Shown here: positions 6,593 through 12,616 of the stretch, piece after piece | Position numbering within the stretch: the stretch's first letter is position 1 | How the letters are laid out: every line of letters starts with the position of its first letter | Assembly: GCA_017631215.1 (NCBI GenBank) | Contig: JAGBTR010000118.1 | Coordinates: forward strand, 1 to 12,616 | Reading direction: 5' to 3' | Source of the DNA: Clostridia bacterium | Lineage (GTDB): Bacteria; Bacillota; Clostridia; Oscillospirales; CAG-272 | DNA length: 12,616 nt | Notes under the pieces: generated by a model | What the model was told of the DNA's origin: nothing | Databases searched by the model: none | What the model saw: the letters and a program-made list of their open reading frames with translations, nothing else | Position numbers and translations under genes: made by a program

Positions 6593-9070
6593 TTATGCCT
6601 CGCTCGGCATACGCCCCGTGTGGCAGGTCAGATAGAGCAGCTGATAGCGCTCGGATACGGTTTGCAGCAGCGCGAGACCGCGGGCGACGGTGTCGTTGTC
6701 CCAATTGGCGAAGGGATCGTCCAGCACAAGGAAGGGACGCTCGCCCTCAAACATCGCGTCGAGCAGAGCCATTCGCTCGCACAGCGCGATGAGGTCGCGT
6801 TGACCGACGCTGAACTCGTCCGCCGTCCGACCGATGCCGCCCGCGCGCAGCTTGACGTGAAACTGTCCGTCCATCGTCAGCTCGGGGGAAGCCTTGCCCG
6901 TCAGGCAGGACAAATAGTAGCCAAAGCGCTCCTTGACGGTGGCAAGATACCGCCCCGACAGGCTGTCGCGCGCCTGCTTGAGATAGGTCTGGGCGTTCGT
7001 GATGGCGTCAAGCGCGGCTTTTTGGTCGGATAGGACGGCACAAAGCCGCTCGCGCTCCGCCTCTGTCTCGCTCTCGCCCTCGGCGCGGTTGGCAAGCTGC
7101 TCGCCGTCTTGCGTTTCGCGGGTCAGTGCCTGCGACCACGCATCAAGCTCATCCTGAAGGCGTGCCCGCTCGCGGCGAATGGCGTCCTCGCTCTCGTCCT
7201 CGCTTGCGGTCGATGCCGTGGGCGCGGCGTCCTCGTCGATGCCGTGTCGCTCACGCAGTGCGCGGATCTCGTCCTGCTTTTGCAGATAACGCTCCGAGCA
7301 ATCGACCAGACGGCCGCGAAGCTCGGTCAGCCAGAGCAGGGCGCGACGGTCGTCCTCGGGGGCATCCGTCATCGGGGAAAGCAAAGCGCGGACAGCCGCC
7401 TCGGCTGCGGTCAGCTCCTTTTCGATCTCCTCGCGTGCCTTGAGAATGCTTGCCTCGCGTGCGCTCAGCTCGCGCAGACGGGTGATGTCCTCGGTGAGGC
7501 GGCGGGCGGCGGACGGCGCATCCTGCCCGTTTTTGGGCGCATCGTAATACATCGTGATCTTGCGCCAGCGGGCGGCGAGCTCGGTACCGTGCTCCAGGGC
7601 GCGGAGCGTGATACGCTCGCCCTCGATGCGCTTGCGGCGTTGGGCAACGTGATAGTCGATGCTGCTCACGTGCCTTGCGTATTCGATGTCGCGCGAGCGG
7701 CGACGGATGCGGCGGATGGCGAGCGTGGCGGATAGCAACGCAGTCATCCCTCCGCCCACAAGAAATAGAATGGGAAGCCAAACGCCTCCGAAGATGGCGG
7801 CGATGGACAGCACCAGAAGGGTATAGAGCACCGGATCGATGCGATCGCGGCGGCGGTCAGCGGCACTCAGCGCCTCGCGCTCGGCAAGCTGCTCCTCCAC
7901 CTCCTGCTCGAGCCGCTCGATGCTTTTGCGCAAGGCGGCGGGGGCGTCCTCAAGGACGGGCAAGAAGCGTGCGTGGTACAGCTCATCGGCTGCAACGGCG
8001 TCGACCGTGGCGCGGTGGAAGCGGTCTGCCAGCGTGCGGATCTCGTCCAGCGCCTCGGGCGAGGGGGGCGTGTTGCCGTGGTGGGAGCGAAGACGACTCA
8101 GCTCGGCGGTCTCGCTTTCGCTCATTGCTTGCGAAGCCAAACGGGCACGCAGCTCGTCGCGCTTGCGGATGGCCGTCTCGAGCGACTCGACCGTCTGCTT
8201 GGTGGGGACGACACCGCCCAGCGAGCGGCGCATCGTCTCGATCTGCTCTCGCAGGGTGCATTCCTCGCGGTGAAGTGCCTCCAACCGCTCTCCCACGGCG
8301 CGTGCCTCGCGTGCGCCGTACAGCGCGCGCTCACGGCGGTCGAGCGCCTCAAGGGCTTGTCGGCACCGTGCAATGGCGTCTTTGGCTTCTTGCTCGCGCT
8401 CGCGCGAGAGCGTGAGCGCACGTGCGGCCTCGCGGCAAGCGGCAAGGCGCGACTCAAGCTCGGCAATGGCGCGCTCGGTGTCAGCAATGGCACCGCCGCG
8501 GCGACCCATCAGCGAATAGTATTGGCGGCGGCGATCGAGAGCCGTCATAGCCGCGTCGAAGCGACCGAGGTCGTCGGCCTCGTCCGCGAGTCGGTTGAGC
8601 TTTTGGTGGATGCTGTCCATACCGTCGCGCGTCAGCTCGTCGGGGCGCTGGGAGAGATAGGTCGACCGCTCATAGGCGGCAATGCCGACCCCGAGCAGCT
8701 TCTCGCCGGGCGCGTCAGCCCAGTCCTTTTTGACCGTTTCGCCCGTGCGGAGCGACAGCACCGACAGCGTATCGTCCGCCTCCTTGGCGCCAAACGTGCG
8801 CTCAATGCGGAACTCCTCGCCGCCGACCTCAATATCCAGGCTTCCGCCGAAGACACCGCCCTGCCAGGGGGTGTAGCGCCGTCTCTCGTTCTCGATGAGC
8901 GAGCGGCGGGTCGAGGCGGGAAGACCGTACAGCATCGATTTGATGAACACCGCCAGCGTGCTCTTTCCGTAGCCGTTGGGGTGCAGACGGACGTTGAGTC
9001 CGTCGAAAAAACGCTCGTCAATATCGTGGAGCGTGCCGAAATTTTCAATATGCAGACAAAGCAGCTTCAC
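6593..9070 (-). CDS. YhaN/SbcC-like AAA (ABC-type) ATPase with coiled coils and two membrane segments
   Basis: The protein has 825 residues; B. subtilis YhaN has about 960 and SbcC about 1040. The N-terminal lobe has KLLCLHIENFGTLHD and Walker A PNGYGKST (31-38), followed by STYLSQRPDEL (136-146), which holds the Q-loop. Long charged coiled coils run from about 195 to 405 and 455 to 700. Between them is a hydrophobic stretch, about 412-452, that can make two membrane helices. No CxxC zinc hook is seen. The C-terminal lobe has the ABC signature FSVGQRDL (753-760), Walker B PFLVLDDPF (779-787) and switch His817. It should pair with the upstream nuclease as a Rad50/Mre11-type DNA-end-processing complex, probably at the membrane. 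The start is GTG, overlapping the nuclease stop by 4 nt (GTGA), which implies translational coupling. Confidence 0.88.
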   Translation of the reverse strand: MKLLCLHIENFGTLHDIDERFFDGLNVRLHPNGYGKSTLAVFIKSMLYGLPASTRRSLIENERRRYTPWQGGVFGGSLDIEVGGEEFRIERTFGAKEADDTLSVLSLRTGETVKKDWADAPGEKLLGVGIAAYERSTYLSQRPDELTRDGMDSIHQKLNRLADEADDLGRFDAAMTALDRRRQYYSLMGRRGGAIADTERAIAELESRLAACREAARALTLSREREQEAKDAIARCRQALEALDRRERALYGAREARAVGERLEALHREECTLREQIETMRRSLGGVVPTKQTVESLETAIRKRDELRARLASQAMSESETAELSRLRSHHGNTPPSPEALDEIRTLADRFHRATVDAVAADELYHARFLPVLEDAPAALRKSIERLEQEVEEQLAEREALSAADRRRDRIDPVLYTLLVLSIAAIFGGVWLPILFLVGGGMTALLSATLAIRRIRRRSRDIEYARHVSSIDYHVAQRRKRIEGERITLRALEHGTELAARWRKITMYYDAPKNGQDAPSAARRLTEDITRLRELSAREASILKAREEIEKELTAAEAAVRALLSPMTDAPEDDRRALLWLTELRGRLVDCSERYLQKQDEIRALRERHGIDEDAAPTASTASEDESEDAIRRERARLQDELDAWSQALTRETQDGEQLANRAEGESETEAERERLCAVLSDQKAALDAITNAQTYLKQARDSLSGRYLATVKERFGYYLSCLTGKASPELTMDGQFHVKLRAGGIGRTADEFSVGQRDLIALCERMALLDAMFEGERPFLVLDDPFANWDNDTVARGLALLQTVSERYQLLYLTCHTGRMPSEA

Positions 9071-10158
9071 GCGTCCACCTCCTCACCGCGCAATGCGCGC
9101 AGACCTGCGAGGATGGTGCGCTGCTTTTGCTCGTCGCTCAGCGGCGAGGCAAGCACCGTGCGGATAAACTCGCCCTTGAGCGAGATGTCGCCCAGATAGT
9201 CCTCGGGGCGAAGAAGCAAGCGGCATTCGTCCTTGACACGGGCGAAATAAAATCGCTCGTTCAGCACGCGGGAAAGATGCACCGTGTCGCGCACGACCTC
9301 GGGGGCGATCTCGCCCGTCAGCACGACCTTGACCATATCACAGCTGTCGATGGTTGCGACCGCATCGGTCACGCGGGCGTAAACGTCGCCGAACGAGGTA
9401 CAGCCGTCCAGCAAGACGGGGATCTCGTGCAGCCGGCGGCGGCAAAGTGACAAAAAGCGCACCGCCTCGGTGCCGCGCCGATCGGTGTCGATCAGCATAC
9501 AGCCCTTGTCGCCGCACTCGTCAAAGCCGCGTCCCTCGGGACAGCCCGCATATGCCCAAACGCCGCGCGCGTCAAGCACCTCACAGCGTGCGCTGTGCTC
9601 GTGACCGAGTGCCAGACAGTCGATGCCGCGGTCGGTCAGCCGACCAAGCGCGATGCGATCCTCGCCCGTCGCAAGACCGCCCGATACCTGCCCGTGCAGC
9701 AGCACGATGCGAAAGGTGTCCCCGTCGGAGACGGCAAGGGAATCGTAGTCCTCGGGCGTTTTGGGGCAGGTGCGACCGTATACGGCCACGCCCTCACCCA
9801 GCGCGACGCGCCCCCAGCCCTCGCCGTCCGAGAGATCGTGCCAGTTGGCGGGCGGGACGTTACCCTCGAACAGCGGCGAGAGCGATGCGTCGTGATTGCC
9901 CCGCACCGATACAAAGGTCAGGGCGGGGTGGGAGGCGATGGCATCGCCCACGAAGCGACGCGTTTTTTCGGTTGCGCGGTCGCTGTCAAAGAGGTCGCCC
10001 GCCAAAAGGACGGCACTTGCCCCCTCCCGCTCGGCTACCTCGATGAGGTGTGAAAAGGTCAAAAGCAGCTCGACGCGCCGCTCACGGGCGCGGACGGAGT
10101 CAAGCCCCGTCTCCATTTTGGCATCCAGATGCCAATCTGCGCAGTGGATCAGCCGCAT
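9067..10158 (-). CDS. YhaO/SbcD-like metallophosphoesterase (DNA repair nuclease)
   Basis: The protein has 363 residues. All calcineurin-like phosphoesterase motifs are present: DWHLD (8-12), GDLFDS (54-59), GNHDA (87-91), LLHGQ (153-157) and GHEH (185-188), followed by YAGCPEGRGFDE (203-214). These residues bind two metal ions, normally Mn, in Mre11/SbcD nucleases. A small C-terminal capping region (about 240-363) probably contacts the partner ATPase. The gene begins three bases after the rsmA stop, and its Shine-Dalgarno GGGGAGAA overlaps the last rsmA codons. It ends inside the start of the YhaN-like gene. The arrangement matches the yhaO-yhaN pair of Bacillus. The precise nuclease activity (exo or endo) is inferred from the family. 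Confidence 0.9.
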   Translation of the reverse strand: MRLIHCADWHLDAKMETGLDSVRARERRVELLLTFSHLIEVAEREGASAVLLAGDLFDSDRATEKTRRFVGDAIASHPALTFVSVRGNHDASLSPLFEGNVPPANWHDLSDGEGWGRVALGEGVAVYGRTCPKTPEDYDSLAVSDGDTFRIVLLHGQVSGGLATGEDRIALGRLTDRGIDCLALGHEHSARCEVLDARGVWAYAGCPEGRGFDECGDKGCMLIDTDRRGTEAVRFLSLCRRRLHEIPVLLDGCTSFGDVYARVTDAVATIDSCDMVKVVLTGEIAPEVVRDTVHLSRVLNERFYFARVKDECRLLLRPEDYLGDISLKGEFIRTVLASPLSDEQKQRTILAGLRALRGEEVDA

Positions 10159-10161
10159 ACG

Positions 10162-11031
10162 TTATTCTCCCCGCATCGCGCGGTCGATGGCATCCGAGAG
10201 CGCGACGAAATCGGCGATGTCCAGCCGCTCACCGCGGATGTCGGCACGGTGACCGCACGATACGATGATATCGGTCAGCTGCTCCTTGGACAGCACACCC
10301 AGCCCGGCGGCGAGAGCGTTGGACAGCGTCTTGCGGCGCTGCTCAAAGGCGGCGCGGATGGTGCGGAACAAGAGCTCCTCGTTGCGCGGCTTGTAGGGGC
10401 GCTCCTTGTAAAGACGGATGCGCACGACGGTCGAGTCGACCTTGGGGGCGGGGACAAAGCGGTCGGCGGGCACGGTGAGAATGGACTCGGCCACGCCGTA
10501 ATAGGCCAGCACCGCCGTGATCGCGCCGTACTCCGACTTGCCCGCGCGGGCGCAGAGGCGGTCAGCGACCTCCTTTTGGATCATAATGGTGATATTCTCA
10601 AAGGGAAGACCGCTCTCAAGCAGCTTCATCAGAATGGGCGTGGTGATATAATAAGGAAGATTGGCGCAGACGGACACCTTTCCTTCGGCAAAGGCATCTT
10701 GCAGCAGCGTGGCAAGGTCGGCCTTCATCACGTCCTCGTTGACGACCGAAAAATTGCGGTATTCGCCCATCGTAAAGCCGAGCACGGGAATGAGTCCCCG
10801 ATCGATCTCAAGCGCGACGACGCGGCGATAGCGCTCGCACAGCGCCCAGGACAGCGTGCCGATACCGGGACCGATCTCAAGCACGGTGCTCTCGCGGTCG
10901 TCGCTCGCGCTGTATGCAATGTCCTCGACGACGGAGCGGTCGGTCAAAAAGTTCTGACCCAGCTCCTTGCGAAAGCTCAGGTGAAACATATTCATAATTT
11001 GCTTGATCTCGCGCAGATCGCAAAGATTCAT
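10162..11031 (-). CDS. rsmA: 16S rRNA (adenine1518-N6/adenine1519-N6)-dimethyltransferase RsmA (KsgA)
   Basis: The protein has 289 residues, the normal length. It dimethylates two adjacent adenosines in helix 45 of 16S rRNA during late 30S assembly; loss gives kasugamycin resistance in other bacteria. Motifs seen are LGQNFL (24-29), the SAM-binding LEIGPGIGTL (51-60), ALEID (73-77), the catalytic NLPYYI (124-129), FVPAPKVDS (192-200) and FEQRRKTLSNAL (229-240). The start at MNLCDLREIK fits the usual Firmicutes N-terminus and has GGAGG upstream, about ten bases from the ATG; Met13 and Met15 are less likely. It is the first gene of a four-gene operon. It is divergent from the tRNA-Thr gene, and a consensus promoter lies at 11067-11095. 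Confidence 0.96.
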   Translation of the reverse strand: MNLCDLREIKQIMNMFHLSFRKELGQNFLTDRSVVEDIAYSASDDRESTVLEIGPGIGTLSWALCERYRRVVALEIDRGLIPVLGFTMGEYRNFSVVNEDVMKADLATLLQDAFAEGKVSVCANLPYYITTPILMKLLESGLPFENITIMIQKEVADRLCARAGKSEYGAITAVLAYYGVAESILTVPADRFVPAPKVDSTVVRIRLYKERPYKPRNEELLFRTIRAAFEQRRKTLSNALAAGLGVLSKEQLTDIIVSCGHRADIRGERLDIADFVALSDAIDRAMRGE

Positions 11032-11066
11032 ATCGGCTACGTCCTCCGTTTTTCTTGGAATAATTC

Positions 11067-11095
11067 AGTATACCATAAACAGCGCGAAAAATCAA
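11067..11095 (-). promoter_or_regulatory. Promoter of the rsmA operon
   Basis: On the minus strand, TTGATT (11090-11095) and TATACT (11067-11072) are 17 bases apart, with TGG before the -10 (extended -10). This gives a short leader of about 30 bases ending in GGAGGA. It is the only good promoter seen for the four-gene operon. Confidence 0.75.
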
Positions 11096-11166
11096 GGGCT
11101 GGGGGCGGGGCAAAGGGGACTTCGCATAATTTTTTTGAAAAAAGTGAAAAAATCCTCAAAAACCTC

Positions 11167-11195
11167 TTGCATTTTTCTCTAAGATGTGATATAAT
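11167..11195 (+). promoter_or_regulatory. Promoter of the tRNA-Thr gene
   Basis: TTGCAT (11167-11172) and a perfect TATAAT (11190-11195) are separated by 17 bases, with TGA directly before the -10. The mature tRNA starts 24 bases after the -10, which leaves a short 5' leader for RNase P. Confidence 0.8.
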
Positions 11196-11219
11196 ACTGC
11201 CGTTGAGCAAATTTCGCTC

Positions 11220-11295
11220 GCTGGTGTGGCTCAGTTGGTAGAGCAGCTGATTCGTAATCAGCAGGTCGCCGGTTCGAGTCCGGCCACCAGCTCCA
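11220..11295 (+). tRNA. tRNA-Thr (anticodon CGT)
   Basis: A complete cloverleaf is present. The acceptor stem pairs GCTGGTG (11220-11226) with CACCAGC (11285-11291), the discriminator is T11292, and CCA is encoded at 11293-11295. The D-arm carries CTCAGTTGGTAGAG. The anticodon arm CTGAT-TCGTAAT-CAG contains CGT, which reads ACG codons (Thr). The T-arm is GCCGG-TTCGAGT-CCGGC. G1-C72 and C2-G71 agree with threonine identity. The gene has its own promoter and terminator. No duplicated 3' end or integrase is seen next to it. Confidence 0.97.
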
Positions 11296-11328
11296 AAAAT
11301 CCGAAAGCATTGCTTTCGGATTTTTTTT
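11296..11328 (+). terminator. Intrinsic terminator of the tRNA-Thr gene
   Basis: AATCCGAAAGC pairs with GCTTTCGGATT (a perfect stem with a three-base loop ATT at 11309-11311) and is followed by a run of T residues to 11328. It starts directly after the CCA end and lies before the azlC ribosome binding site, so azlC transcription must come from readthrough or from a promoter I do not see. Confidence 0.9.
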
Positions 11329-11353
11329 ATTGCCAAGCAAAGGAGGCACGCGT

Positions 11354-12094
11354 ATGGGCGCAAAAGAGAATACGATCACAGCGCCCGCGATGCGACGGGC
11401 CTTCATCGACACCATCCCCGTGTTGATCGGGTATCTGTTTCTCGGCATTGGCTTTGGCGTGCTGTTCTATACCAAAACGGGGCTGGGCGTGCCGTGGGTG
11501 GTTGGTATGTGCCTGCTCATTTACAGCGGCTCGATGCAGTATCTGGCGGTCGAGCTGATCGCGGGCGGCGCGTCGTTTTTGTCGACGGCACTGACCACGC
11601 TGATGGTCAACGCGCGGCATCTGTTCTACGGCATCTCGGTCATCGAGCTGTACCGACCCTTGAAAAAGAGCAAGCCGTATATGCTGTTTGCGCTGACCGA
11701 CGAGAACTATTCGCTCATCTGCGGCAAGCTGCCGCCGCGTGACGTGGATATGTATTCCTACTACTTTTTCGTGACGCTGTTCAATCATATGTACTGGGTG
11801 CTCGGCAGTGCGATCGGCGCGCTGCTCGGCACGGTGCTGCCCTTCAACAGCGAGGGCATTGATTTTGCGCTGACCGCGCTGTTTGTGACCATTTTCGTCG
11901 ATCAATGGTGCGCCGACAAGAGCCACGCGCCCGTGCTGATCGGCTTCGTGGCGGCGATCGTGTGTCTGGTCATCTTTGGGGCGCAGAGCTTTTTGATCCC
12001 CGCGATGCTGCTGATCACGCTGGCGCTGACCATCCAGAACCGCGACCGTCTGCGGGCGAAGGGAAGGGAGGGTGAGAGCGATGACAACGGTTGA
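11354..12094 (+). CDS. azlC: AzlC family branched-chain amino acid export permease, large subunit
   Basis: The protein has 246 residues, normal for AzlC, and is an integral membrane protein with several hydrophobic segments from about residue 20 to the C-terminus. Family motifs seen are YSGSMQYLAVELI (57-69), NARHLFYGIS (86-95) and ALTDENYSL (113-121). With AzlD it forms a transporter known to export branched-chain amino acids and analogues such as 4-azaleucine; the actual substrate here is inferred. The start is ATG 11354, seven bases after a perfect AAAGGAGG (11339-11346). A longer reading from about 11330 would cover the ribosome binding site and part of the tRNA terminator, so it is rejected. 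It overlaps azlD by 14 bases. No separate promoter is evident after the tRNA terminator. Confidence 0.93.
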   Translation: MGAKENTITAPAMRRAFIDTIPVLIGYLFLGIGFGVLFYTKTGLGVPWVVGMCLLIYSGSMQYLAVELIAGGASFLSTALTTLMVNARHLFYGISVIELYRPLKKSKPYMLFALTDENYSLICGKLPPRDVDMYSYYFFVTLFNHMYWVLGSAIGALLGTVLPFNSEGIDFALTALFVTIFVDQWCADKSHAPVLIGFVAAIVCLVIFGAQSFLIPAMLLITLALTIQNRDRLRAKGREGESDDNG

Positions 12095-12416
12095 CACGAC
12101 GCACGCGCTGATCACCGTCCTTGTCATTGCGGTGGTGAACGCGCTGCTGCGCTTTTTGCCCGATCTGGTATTCAGCGGCAAGCGAAAGACGCCTCACTTT
12201 TTGCTGGTGCTGGGCGAGGTGCTGCCGCACGCGGTGATGGGAATGCTGATCGTGTATTGCTTACGCAACGTTTCGGTTGTGACGTATCCGTACGGCTTGC
12301 CCGAGCTGATCGCCTGCGTGGTGACGGGGGTGTTGCATTTTTGGAAGCACAATGCGCTGTTGAGTATTGGATGCGGGGTGGCGCTGTATATGGTGCTGGT
12401 GCAGGTGGTGTTTTGA
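12081..12416 (+). CDS. azlD: AzlD family branched-chain amino acid export small subunit
   Basis: The protein has 111 residues and about four hydrophobic segments, typical of AzlD. Motifs include NALLRFLPDLVF (20-31), LPHAVMGMLIVYCL (48-61) and HFWKHNALLSIGCGVALYMVL (split over 86-106). It is the partner of AzlC in the inner-membrane exporter. The start chosen is ATG 12081, nine bases after GGGAGG (12066-12071). A GTG at 12072 in the same frame lies against that Shine-Dalgarno and is less likely. The reading frame overlaps the end of azlC by 14 bases, which suggests coupled translation. It is followed by a strong terminator at 12435-12476. Confidence 0.92.
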   Translation: MTTVDTTHALITVLVIAVVNALLRFLPDLVFSGKRKTPHFLLVLGEVLPHAVMGMLIVYCLRNVSVVTYPYGLPELIACVVTGVLHFWKHNALLSIGCGVALYMVLVQVVF

Positions 12417-12432
12417 AGGGCGCATGCGCTAT

Positions 12433-12540
12433 GGGGGGAGAGGTTGTTTTATGCCAAACAACTTCTCCCCTTTTTTGCGTTCAGTGCGCCTTGGTGCGGG
12501 GGAGAGGGTTTTGTGCTGAACAAATTTTTCCCTTTACGCG
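12433..12540 (+). repeat. Diverged tandem repeat of the terminator unit
   Basis: The unit 12433-12480 (the terminator) is followed by a similar unit at 12498-12540. Both begin GGGGGAGAGG, continue as T-rich, GC-containing loop, AACAA, T-rich and CCC segments, then TTT and end in GCG. The second copy still folds (TTTTGT with ACAAA, plus wobble pairs) but less well. This is a by-eye alignment with several indels. Confidence 0.45.
12435..12476 (+). terminator. Intrinsic terminator of azlCD
   Basis: GGGGAGAGGTTGTTT (12435-12449) pairs with AAACAACTTCTCCCC (12456-12470) through 15 base pairs including one G-T wobble. The loop is six bases, followed by six T residues (12471-12476). It starts 18 bases after the azlD stop. 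A palindrome GCGCATGCGC (12420-12429) lies just before it. Confidence 0.9.
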
Positions 12541-12570
12541 CCCACTGCTTCGCGCGGTCGCGGTTTGCTG

Positions 12571-12610
12571 TTGGTGTTCATTCTTTGGCGCTCGCCAAAG
12601 AACGAACCAA
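12571..12610. repeat. Long palindrome at the window end
   Basis: TTCTTTGGCG (12581-12590) and CGCCAAAGAA (12593-12602) are perfect inverted repeats around CT. The pairing extends outward by TTC/GAA and TTGG/CCAA with small bulges. There is no T-tract directly after it, so it is not a typical terminator. It may be the end of a dispersed intergenic repeat that continues past the window. No gene is recognised in 12541-12616. Confidence 0.5.
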
Positions 12611-12616
12611 GAAAAC

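Noticed and set aside
7973..9199. Long plus-strand frame over the YhaN-like ATPase
   Set aside because: Shadow of the high-GC coding strand; the minus strand carries Walker A, signature and Walker B.
10129..11241. Plus-strand frame over rsmA running into the tRNA gene
   Set aside because: It runs antisense through rsmA, crosses two promoters and the start of the tRNA, and has no ribosome binding site.
11220..11295. tRNA-Thr as an attachment site for the left accessory block
   Set aside because: It lies 6 kb away behind a conserved operon, with no integrase and no repeat of its 3' end in the window.
11327..12181. A 284-codon minus-strand frame over azlC/azlD
   Set aside because: The composition is rich in His, Gln, Arg and Asp with no motif, as expected for the antisense of membrane-protein codons.

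Overview
The window looks like a chromosomal segment of a gut-type Firmicute (Clostridia/Oscillospirales-like). The evidence is the Shine-Dalgarno sites (GGAGG, GAGGA), extended -10 promoters (TGnTATAAT), YhaO/YhaN-type repair proteins, an AzlCD transporter and a CCA-encoding tRNA. The exact taxon cannot be read from the sequence alone.

Left part (1-about 5350). This is a lower-GC accessory-looking block. A minus-strand CbxX/SpoVK-type AAA+ ATPase (81-2087) has an unusual N-terminal half that reads like a catalytically dead AAA module. Divergent from it is a very AT-rich single-chain GmrSD-type protein (DUF262 + DUF1524, 2248-4029), a family of modification-dependent (type IV) restriction nucleases. 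Tail-to-tail with that gene is a minus-strand HTH-WYL transcription factor (4106-5107), separated from it by one bidirectional terminator. The first codons of another minus-strand gene are visible at 1-13. Its promoter closely resembles that of the AAA gene. The three complete genes could form a small defence-type islet, but this rests on gene families and composition, not on proof.

Middle part (about 5360-11095). This is a GC-rich minus-strand operon transcribed rsmA (16S rRNA dimethyltransferase) -> YhaO/SbcD-like nuclease -> YhaN/SbcC-like ATPase -> THUMP-type RNA guanine methyltransferase. It is driven by a clear promoter at 11067-11095 and ends in a long hairpin at 5363-5394. The nuclease and ATPase overlap by 4 nt (GTGA) and should form one DNA-end-processing complex. 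The flanking genes both modify rRNA.

Right part (11160-12616). A tRNA-Thr(CGT) has its own consensus promoter and terminator. It is followed by azlC-azlD, overlapping genes for a branched-chain amino acid exporter, and a strong terminator. The last 140 bases hold a diverged copy of that terminator and a long palindrome, with no gene recognised.
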